Assembly: GCF_032854445.1 (NCBI RefSeq)
Contig: NC_088302.1
Location: 28,432,330 to 28,496,329 of the forward strand
Source: Liolophura sinensis
Lineage: Eukaryota; Mollusca; Polyplacophora; Chitonida; Chitonidae
DNA: 64,000 nucleotides
Direction: 5' to 3'
Under the pieces are notes generated by a model. It was given only the letters and a program-made list of their open reading frames with translations. It had not been told where the DNA came from and did not search any database. The translations under genes were made by a program, and so were the position numbers. This document shows, piece by piece, positions 49,546-60,100 of the stretch (its first letter is position 1; each line of letters begins with the position of its first letter).

Positions 49546-50379
49546 AAAACAAAACTAACTTTTAGAGGTCCACGTCGTTTGCTTTTGTAGTTAGAATTCT
49601 ACGCGACCTAATAGAGTACTCTATAGCTGAATGTCATCCTGCAATCGTTTCGGGAGATCACGGACAGTGTAGCCGAAAGCATCAGGTCAAATACTACAAA
49701 CCCAGTCCAGTCCCCATCTAATTCCATGTTAAAGCAATAGGATTCCCATCTTTTTCTAAGCGAAAAACGGTGTTGTCATTTAAACGCTTCTGGCGAGAAA
49801 ACTATTGATCGGAGCTCAAATCCGTTGACGAATGATCGAAAGAGCATGTCTTGGGCTACATTTTCGTGCAGGTTGCACATTTCTAGCTCTTATAGTTCTG
49901 GATTAAAAGGCCATTGAAATTACGTAACTTTTTTCAGTTTTTTGCTAATATCTCAAAAAGTTACACAGATATGCAAAAAATACAAGCAGATTCGGAATCA
50001 GCAGCTCAAGATACATCAGAATTCGTTGAGAACAATTGAACTTTGAGAACTTTTTGTGACGTCACAAATTCGACCAATGGCGAGCTTCCAGAGTTTTGAC
50101 CGGAAGTAAACCATTTTCGCAAACTTTAAAGAACTCGTGACCTACTAGTTGCATGTCAAATTTGAAAACGATCGGTTCAGTGGTTCTAGAGAAGAAGATT
50201 TTTAAAGGTTTTACACAAAATCCAACATGGCGGCCGAACCACGTGACATGAAAAAAAAATGGAGAATTTATCCCTGGAAAATCTCCGCCAAAATATGTGT
50301 GCAAAATTTCAGACCTCTATGTTGAACAGTAAAAAAGTTTCCTTGCTAACAAAGTCGGTGAAAAAAAAATAATAATAAT

Positions 50380-50497
50380 AATAATAAGAAAAAACAGAAC
50401 GATTACAATAGGGATCCCGTTCGGGAGAACGGGATCCCTAATAAGAAAAAACAGAACGATTACAATAGGGATCCCGTTCAGGAGAACGGGATCCCTA
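50380..50497. repeat. two terminal GGGATCCC hairpin modules
   Basis: Hairpins at 50410-50439 and 50467-50496 close the array. The second has one loop-side change (GTTCAGGAGAAC). They lie just past the TIMM8 stop codon in its direction of transcription. Confidence 0.93.
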
Positions 50498-50542
50498 ATA
50501 ATGATGGGCCTTTTTCAAATCTAAATAGGAGTGTTGCATGCC

Positions 50543-50803
50543 CTATTCTGACATACTGTACGAGGACACATGCATCTTGCTACTGTCCAGCCTGTTCACC
50601 ATATAGTTAGTAGTGTCTATGAACCTCTCGACACAGTTCAACAAGCAGCCTTCTGTCTTGTGATCCAGTTTTTGCCCTGGTTTGTCCACACACGTCTCCC
50701 AGCACTGATCCGTGAGTCCATGCACCAACTGCTGGAATTTCTGCTTCTGGGTTTCGGCCATGATAAACCTCTGCAGTTGGGGATCTACATTTGGTTCCGT
50801 CAT
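50543..50803 (-). CDS. TIMM8: TIMM8, mitochondrial small Tim chaperone (single exon)
   Basis: 86 codons plus stop in one open frame. [36 protein letters not shown] and [17 protein letters not shown] match vertebrate TIMM8A/B almost residue for residue. Twin CX3C motifs are CWETC and CLLNC. The protein works with TIMM13 in the intermembrane space to escort TIM23-type and other membrane proteins; loss of human TIMM8A causes Mohr-Tranebjaerg deafness-dystonia. The start MTEPNVDPQ gives the family length. There is no intron within the CDS, whereas I recall one in human TIMM8A. The gene is divergent from TERF2IP, 309 bp between start codons, and its stop lies about 46 bp from a satellite array. 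Confidence 0.95.
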   Translation of the reverse strand: MTEPNVDPQLQRFIMAETQKQKFQQLVHGLTDQCWETCVDKPGQKLDHKTEGCLLNCVERFIDTTNYMVNRLDSSKMHVSSYSMSE

Positions 50804-51112
50804 TCCTAAGGTGTCCTTTCAATGTCACCAAATCGACTTGATGCTGATAACGACTGGGGCTCCCAGATAAAAACACGGTTGGTTGTCTCCGCCTAACGAA
50901 GCACAGAGGCAGTGGTAGAATGTCACGTGCGATCCGTTACAAGGTAATCGAATCGCGTCACGATAGGAGTTGTATGACCTAGTGGAACCTGCGAAGAGTT
51001 CTGATGATTGAATCAGATGTGTCGCGTCCAACCGGCTCACCTGTAAGGTCAATCATTCGGCGAGCCGACAGCGCCACCTGGTGGATGATTAGGGCGAGAC
51101 GATGTGCAGACG
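50804..51112. promoter_or_regulatory. TIMM8/TERF2IP divergent promoter
   Basis: 309 bp separate the two start codons, so both promoters and 5' UTRs share it. Visible sites are a CTCF-like core on the minus strand (CAGCGCCACCTGGTGG, 51069-51084, containing AGGTGGCGC in reverse) and GTCACGTGCGAT near 50920 (E-box). No TATA box stands out. Confidence 0.7.
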
Positions 51113-54100
51113 ATGGCGCTAGAACTTAAACATAGCTCTGTGTTATTTACCGCCGAGGATGGCTCGTCAATGGTTTTCCTCCTCAGACCATGTGCTGAGA
51201 AGAAAAGACTAAGGCCTCTTATTGAAGTATGCAATTTTTGAAAGAATATTTGGTTGAATTGAGACATGTACCAAGTTCGAGTGTTGTTGTTGTGGTTGTT
51301 TCTTGAGCTTGAGTGTTGCAAGTTATCTGCGTGTTGAGAAGGGTATTTAGAGCTTTATGTGGCTATGTTTGTGTAGCCGCACAGCCCTGCACTCTGTGGT
51401 GTGCTGTTCTGAACATATAGCATACTGTTGTTGTCCACTGCATAACGTGGCTGCCCCTAAACCCCTGTCCATTTCTGCGTCTGATGTGTCAGTCTAGTGA
51501 TATGCTTTGCCTTGCAAGCTTGTTGGACTAACTTCTCATAACCTACTACCATCATCTTTCAGTCATGCACCATGTTTGAAATTTCACGTATAATTGCTCA
51601 GCTAATAACGGGGCCTCCGTGGCTCAGTTGGTTAGGGGCCTAGCGCAGCGTAATCACCCAGGAGCCTCTCACCAATATGGTCGCTGTGAGTTCACTTCCT
51701 CTCTGGCCATGCGTGGGAAGGTTTGCCAGCTACCTGTTGATGGTCGTGGGTTTCCCCCGGGCTCTGCCTGGTTTTCTCGCACCATAATGCTGACCGCAAT
51801 CGAATAAGTGAAACATTCTTGAGTACCATGTAAAACACCAGTCAAATAAATAAATAAATTGCTCATCAACACTTGGAACTTCTTTACTTATCATGTTACG
51901 CCATTTGGAGGCCTATGTGGGGAAAGGGGAAGGCGTGGTTGGCTGTCTCCAAGTATTTGCTGAGATGAGCTGTGTTAGCCATGTACACAGAGAAGTTTTG
52001 GGCCACTGCAAGGTGAAGCACATCACTAGACTGACGTTCTTTGGACGCAAAAATGGACAGGGATTATAGACAACCAGATCATGGAGCAGAGCTAGGAGAT
52101 TTAAACCCTGGGTGTGCAAGTTTAACCTTGAGCTGCAATGGGTAAAATTTCATGCAAAGGGTTTAATTCCCCCTATACCTTTCTCAACATGTGGATAACG
52201 ATTTTATCCATACAATATTTATCAAGTAGAAATCCAGTTTTGTGTAATTATAAGCTGCGTAGGGTTTGAATTTCATACACCCCATGTGAGCATGGCCTGC
52301 AGCTTTGACAAGTGTATGTCAACATTTTAACCTGCCTGATCAGCCAATTGCGAGAATCACAGATGATGTAAGGACAGTATGGGTTATCTGCATGCTGGGA
52401 AGGGTATATGGAGATTTAAACCCTTGATTTAAATCCCCATTGTCCTTCTCAACATGGGGATACCAGTTTTGTCCCAACAATATTTACAAATAGGAAGCCA
52501 TTCATGCATTCATGTAAAGCTAAGCTGAGAAAAATAATGTAGGCCATGTCAACAGCATACAGCACTGGTATGGTAGAGTGACGTCACGATGTCGTGTGAT
52601 AGAATAGGGCATCACAACAAAAAATGATATCAGTTGGCGCAGTGATTCACTTGTGCAGGGTATAAAAGGGCACAGAGAAAATTACATTAGTCAATGCAGT
52701 AATTCAGCTGCGCAGGGTTTAAGTTATATTTACTCCGTGTGGGCATATAGTTTGCAGCTCTGACAATTGTAAGTCAACATTTGAACCTGTTTGATCAACC
52801 AGTGGCAATGCTGTTTTGTAAATTATTAGTTGTAGTATGTTAGTCTGTCTGTTTTTCAGCATGGAGGAGGAGAGTTGACGAGCATTGGGGATCAAAATGC
52901 TATCCGGTTAGTTTTGGTTTTATTTAATAAGTGATACATGTATAACCTAATTATGATAATGAAGTTTTTAAGGTGCATTGAAAAATATTTCACTTATATG
53001 ACCGGCATGAGGGTGGGAGGAAACCCTTGACCATCTTGTTGTGCATGTTCTGAAAAATTCCAGTACGTAATTAGGCTTCAGCTTCACACTTAATGAATGT
53101 TGGAATGCACATATACTTGATGTAGTTAACGAGATGTCAAGTCAGAAATGTAAACAATACTGTAGCACAAGTATATGCACATAATCACATAGTGCAGGAA
53201 TGTATGTGATCTTATCCAACAGGAAGGCATGGAAAGAGTGAAATTCTAGAAGCTTTGACTTTGTGTTTTTTTTTCAGTACATGTTCCTGGGAATGTTTGG
53301 CTATGGCTGTAGCTTTATTAAAAGCCCCTTTATTTTTTAAGGAATTTTGTTGTGTACAGTCTGAGTATTTTCTTGTCCAGCTGTCACTGTTGTTGGTCAC
53401 TAGTTTAAGTCATGTTGCTTGTCAGGAATATTTGGGTAGGTTGGGGTTTACATTGGGCACTTTGACCTCTGTAATGAAAGTGAGACATGCTGGAGCATAG
53501 CATTAAGCACCAACCAATCAATCAATATAAACCACTGACCAGTGTGACCAAGTCCATGTGTTTTAATCTAGCTTTTTGCTTGTTGTATCAAGGCTACATT
53601 TATTAAGGTGTGCACCTCTTCCAAGGTTATATGCAGGTGCTATTGATTGGGGCCCAATCAAATCTACATAATAATTGAATACAGAGCAAAGGAAACAATC
53701 TTATAACTGCTAAATCTCCATCATTCTCATGTGTTATTGTAGGCTAGCGACTGATGACTGCACCATAACATCTGGTAACTGTCTTTCCACACGTTACATA
53801 GACGATTGTATTACGGAAAATAAACTACTAGACATGGCCAACTATAGGTAATGTATCATCTACTGTCTAGTTATTGGCATAAAATCTGATATAATGTGCT
53901 ACACAGAATTATTGGTCATGCGATCTTCTTTAGGGAGACTTCCTTGATTGCCAACTAAGTAGGCTATGTAATGGCTTAGACAGGAGACTGTCTGTTGTTC
54001 AGGAAGATGAAAGGACGGAATCCATCTCTTTTGGTTTGACTGCAGCTTAGTCAAAAGGAGGAAGACGGAAGGAATGTCTTTTTGCCTTGCTGTCTAGTGG

Positions 54101-57100
54101 TTAACCAATCAATGAAAGACCGCAACAGAATGACCCAGAAGTCTCTCACCAGTGCAGTCGCTGTGAATTCAGCTCATGCTGGCTGCCCCTCCGGTCGTGT
54201 GTGAGAAGGTCTGTCAGCAATCAGCTGATGGTCGCTGGTTTCCTCAGTGCACTGCCAGGTTTCCTCCCTCCTGAACAAACAACAATTTACCAGATAATGC
54301 TATGAGGTGACTTCCATGTATCCTAAACAATAGTTGGCCATTAAAATCGACTCGTGCAGGGTATATTGCACATAGTTTTGTATGGCCATACTATCAGACA
54401 GTGTTTGGAATTTACAGGTTTGTAATAGTCATCTCCTGACTTCAAACTTAAGACGTGCACACCTCGCTGACAGTGAATTAACTTGGCGCAGATCAACAGC
54501 CATACCAGGTAATGAAACAAGCAGGGGCTAATCACCCTCTTCTGTCATCTGGCTGTCAACTGTCAACTTTACTGTCCATGCGAAAGTAAACTGACATGCA
54601 AAACTTGGTCATTTACCGTACTATTTGAGATTGTGTCGCGATGATACCTTATGGTTCCTGTGATGTACATATACATGTACACGCCAGTTCAGTCATAGAC
54701 ACTCTACATTTGTGAAGTACATGTTTTTTCCCCCCACTTTTCACAGGCTTGTTTGGTAAATTTCATCGTCTAGACTTACCATCATACATGAACACAATGT
54801 TTTTTGTTGTACAGAGTGACTACCAGGAGCAAAGCTGACATGTCTGGTGAGATAGGGGATGTCGATGATGATTTGTCACATGCATCAGTGATAATCAAGA
54901 CTGTATCAAGGGATCGCAAAGGGTAGGCAGTGGCCTCAATTCCGATACATGTATGATAGTGTAATAAACTCCAAATGTAGGTTATTCATAAACTGTGAAG
55001 TCAGTGTACATCTATAGCTTCTCCAACACTTTCGTTTAACCTGGACACACAAATGGCACCAAAGAATGGGATTGGATGTATGAAAAGCTGACAAAGGCCA
55101 TTTCCAGCTAAGTATATCAAGGTCTGCAGCTTTGTCACAACAAGTGGTATTGTACAAATGCTGTAGAGCCAGATTTGCAAGCTGTTGTATAGTCTTGTTC
55201 ACATGTCGGTCCGATCATTTTGATCATTTAGGGCCAGTGTGTCAAATTACATGAAATGTACCCCAACAGGGGCCTGTATGGCTTAGTGGTTAGCATACTA
55301 AGACAGCACAATAACCTACGAGTTCTAGTCCAGATCAAGCTGGTTTTCCTTTCAGTCATTTATGGGAAGGTCTGTCAGAAACTTGTGGCTGATCGTGGGT
55401 TTCCAGGTTTCCAGCCACCATAATAAAGGCCACTAATGGTCAAATATTTGTGAGTACCGCATAGAACTCCAAATGCAAAGGACTCAAAGTATTAAATGCA
55501 AAATTAATTAATTAATGCAGCTTAGTGAATTGGTATTGGTGTATAAACCTTTATTCCAAAGATTCAGACATAGATTTAGCACTGGTAGAACTGTACATTT
55601 ATGGCCCAGTACAAACTTGTTCTTTGCCAGAGTTGGAGATCAGTCAACAATGGAATGGGTTACACTTATCTTCAAAATTCACTCCATTTACCGTTATGAC
55701 TTCATGGCATAAAGGAACAGTTTCTCATCCATATTTCTTGACAATAATGCATTGAAAACTTTTCTGTGGTCTTACATGGGAAAATTTATATGGTCCATCT
55801 TAAGGTGTCAGTATTTTCCTCTGGTAGCCTGTTAGTTTTTGTGTGTGTTTGTGTTATAGTTTTTTCGAAGTCTTGTGTGCAGTAAATCTAAATGAGAGGA
55901 AATCTCTTAAAATGATATGTTTAACTTTCTCTTATAAATTTCTGTTTAAGCCGTAAGAAGTTCAGTCTAGCCGACGACAGAAACATCATCAAGTTTCTGA
56001 TGGAGGAACATCGCTATGCAAGAATGAAAGGCAATGCAGTCTGGAAAGACATGGAGATTTTAAAGGTAGTTGTCGTTGTTGAAGCACGGAAACCCTAACA
56101 CAGTTGAAGTGGAGTACACATTTTTATAACTGAAACAAAATTTTATCAGAAACAGGTTTGTTTGGAAATACTCTCATTTAAAGACAAAGAAAACATTAAC
56201 AGCATATGTCAGATGAAAAGACCATTCACTCGCATGTCCATAAAAGATTTATTTTTAAAATTTTTTCAATCTAGGCATTTTATAATGCCTAGTTTTGATT
56301 CTACCCTTTTTGGCAGTATTGGGACCAGTGACATCAAATCAGGTTTTTACTCATGTATATTACATATATGTATGGATTGATGAATGCATGAAAACACGGT
56401 TAAATGCTAAGGAATGAGATAGTCTGTGTTGCTTTCCTCAGTTGTGAGAAAATTGCAGTATATTAAAATAGCCATTGTATAAAGTGTCTCTAGGATCCTA
56501 CTGAAACGAACGTTTTCCACAGTTTTCACTTTTGCCATCGCTTAAGAACACATGGTCTTGCCCATAGTCACTGATGTTGATGTATTTTCAAATGCCCTTG
56601 ATGTCATTCCAGTATAATTGCCTTACTCGACATGCTACCTGCCTGATTCAGCGTCACATGATAAACATTATCACATCACATGAAGTAAATTGTATGAAAA
56701 TGGCTGAATGTTTTGTTTTTCAGGACTTCTGTTATTCAGGTTAAACATTGTGATTCATCATATATCATTTCAAACCATGGTGTTTATAGCTCTATTCCAG
56801 ATGGATTCATTCGTATCACTTTTATGATATTTCCATTTAATTTCTGTCAAAATTGTCAAGAGAATGAACTTAAAGGCAACATTTCAAAATCAGATTACAT
56901 GATATTTACGGGTGTACAAAACTGTCATACCAAAATTAGCCACGCCCAGATTAAGTAAAAAGAATTTCAAGATATAGGCTCAAATGTTGGCTTTAGGTGG
57001 GTGATGTTGGGGGCAGGGTGTTGATGGGTTAAAACACACAGAGAAAAGTTGGTTTGCAGATTGACAGAGGCTGAGGGCCCATTGGCCCAGTATTGTGGTA

Positions 57101-60100
57101 TGGTTGTATGTTCTGAGCACACAGCGTATGACATATCCGCAATTCAGCTGTTTAGTTGTACCATTTATATAGCGATTGCTTTTTCTGAGGATGTACTCAA
57201 GGTATTCAAATAAATTGTGTTTTTTCTTGCCATCTGCCTTGGGTCAATTCTTCTTTTCAGATCTAAAAGTTAATATCCTTTTTTCTCCATAGTCTGCCTG
57301 AAATATTGCCCTAATCATTCATTGATTCGTTCTCTGCTTCAGATCACAGACCATACCTACCAATCAATGAAAGACCGTTTTAAGAAGCAGATCCTTCCCA
57401 ACATTCGTAGTTACAACATCCCCAAGCCCTGGATTTCTGCTCTGACTGGATTAACAGCCGATGCTAGAACATCACCAGGTCAGCTCTGCTGCAGGTTTGG
57501 TCGTAAAATTAGGATTGTTATCGGGCAGATAGTCACCATTACTGAAATTTGCTGAATTATTATATATCATGATTGACTAAAGATAATTATCATGTCAAAA
57601 AGCATACTATAGGATTAGTGTCCAGATTTATCATTTATTCATAATTACATGCGGGGCGGCTTACTTGCCTTCGGTAAGTCGTCTCAGTGAAGCAGCACTA
57701 AATAAAAGAGCGGTGGAAATCCGTCCTGCAACAAGGAGGCACATTACATGTACATGCACCCTAATGATTCCTTCGTCGTCATATGACGACAAAATTGTTG
57801 AGTACGACGTTAAACCCCAAGCACGCACTCACTCACATTCGGCAGTGAAAACATTGTCGGCATAACATGGGAGTTACTCTACATCACGAACTGATCAATC
57901 CAAAACCAGGTTTTGTCAATGTTCTCAGTTTATAAAGGCTATGCACATTGGTGTTGTAATTTCTGGTTATCATCAAACATGCTTCTCTGAATATCGTTCA
58001 GTGTTCTTCATTTTCCTATGCCCTACCTTGTTATCTTTCACCTCCTCGTCTGCTTGCCGCTGCCTCATGTAAATGAAGTTTTGATGTCTGCAGTCTTGAA
58101 TATCCAATTTCTCATGGAAAAGGATAATTACTCCACATGGGGTTGTAATAACACATCAGTGAAGAACCGTTTTGTTAGCGTCTTCAAGTTTATAGAAGGT
58201 TTGGGGCTCAATGAAGTCAATGAGGTGGATGTCGTCATACCATTGGAAGGTTTGTAGTCAAGCGGAACATTACTCGGCAGCCCAACAAAGACATAAGAGA
58301 ACACTGCTTTTTTATCAGGCCCATGCTTTGAAAGCTTCATTTTGTTTTAACTTAATACAGGCATGTAAATTTACTCAAACTTCATGTTGGATCCAAAAGC
58401 AGGCAGGAATATACTTGGGTGGGTGTTAGCTTCCTTATAGAACATAAGTGTGCTTTACAGTCAGAAATGTTATTGCCAAATTAGATGACAGATGAAGAAG
58501 CTAGAAGATTAGCTGGAAATATATCATCAGGCATCAGATTCATTGTCTAAAAACTTCGAAACTGAAGTCTGGTCTCGTGAAATCTAGTGTCATGAATGAG
58601 AACCTTTAAGTCATCCACTACTGGTTATAATTGATTCAGCAATATACATGTATTTGCTTTTGCACAGTTAGAATCCATCAGCATATTGACATTGTTTAGA
58701 TATGTATTCCAAGGTTATAAGACAAACCAGACCCAAGGAATGACATAAGTGAGGGCAGACCTGGCCTGGGTACTCAGAGACTGGTAGGAGATCGGGCAGG
58801 GCAGTAACTCTAATTTAATTCATTATTTTGAGTTTCTCTGGAACCATTTTGGTAATGTCATGTTTAAATTGGTTCCAATCTCTGCAATTAGGCCGAATAT
58901 CTAAATGTGGACACTTATCGTGTACAGTAACCTAGTATACAATGACAGACATGAATCATATATGTGTACAAGTACATGTAGCAGTATCAATGTATTGACT
59001 TCTTAATTGATTCAACATCCTTGATCAGCACTGTGGTAACTTGAAAATCAGACAGTAGTCTGTATGTGATGTTAAAAAATGTTGGTATTTAGAATGAATT
59101 CTTTGTAGAGAAATGCAGATGTGCGTATGCGTTCAGTGACACCTGGAATTAATGAGATTTTTTCACATGAAACTTCTTGCCATAGTTACTGTTTGACAGT
59201 TTTCCTTTTATGCATACTTCTTATTTGTATGACTGAAACCTGCCAAGCAAAGGTTAAAAGCTTCTTTAAAGGTACAGTGCATTTCACTCTAAGAACAATT
59301 ATCTGAAAGCTGCAAGATGCAGAAAGTTACAGCCATAAACTTGGTGGCTTGGCTTTACAAATAATCTAAATACTCCCTGTCAGAGATGATAATAAATGAG
59401 TTTAAAACTTACACATTTCTGATCTATGAATATTCAAATTTTCATTTACTTTTCAGTATTCGCTTCGAAAAAGTATAATATTTGTGTGTTGGTTTCATTC
59501 AGGTTTAATATCATTATTAGTTTGGTCATATTGTGGCAGTTTCTCCTTGAAGCAGGCAGAAACCAATGTCGATGCATTACTGCCTCAGTGGAACACCATG
59601 CCGAAAATGTCAGACACGACACCTTACCCAGTCACGTTATACTTACACCTGGCTGAGTAGCACTTGGCCTTTTCTTCCTGATATTCTGAGCGCCAGGAGA
59701 GTTAGTACCATAGAAATAACACCTCGTTATAATTGTAATTTTACTTGATCGTAGTATTTCTCCGGTGGCGTTTATGTGGTGAGGACAGACCTAGTCAGCA
59801 TGGTGTCTATATTGTGACTGGGTGGAACATCCTTAGCATAGCTAGGGCTTAAAGTATACTTTTTTCTCTGTCACATGCCAAAACTTTTTGTAGTGATAAT
59901 TAGCAATACTCTCAAGAGCACAGAACGTAAAAGAAGTATCCCATCACAAAATTCAGACTGAACATCAAATTCAAGCAGTAGAGTTGTTTGTAAACAAAAA
60001 CCACAGAAGTGGTAGATTTCCTTTAAGTTCAACCCAGATAAAGATTTGCACAAGTGAAAATAATTTGAGTCATTTGTGCATGTATAGCTCGAGTTCTGTT

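Larger units (their letters stand above)
39898..50497 (+). repeat. tandem array of a ~1.3-kb non-coding unit (about 8 copies)
   Basis: Heads (ACTAGAATGGATCTGCG) start at 39898, 41207, 42526, 43846, 45164, 46727 and 49036; one further copy without its head starts at about 47989. Intact spacing is 1309-1320 bp and copies look over 85-90 percent alike. Each head has a hairpin (GGATCTGC/GCAGATCC around 5 nt) and the palindrome CCGGGATCCCGG; each end has an A-run then (TAA)n. In the last 400 bp every copy holds TGACGTCA, CCAAT, CCGGAAGT and a YY1-like ATGGCGG site; all but the sixth also keep CACGTGAC. No protein-coding content is convincing. The A-rich (TAA)n tail hints at a retroposon origin; unequal exchange would explain the array. 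Confidence 0.95.

Noticed and set aside
51619-51807. 62-codon open frame
   Set aside because: Translation of a SINE A copy.
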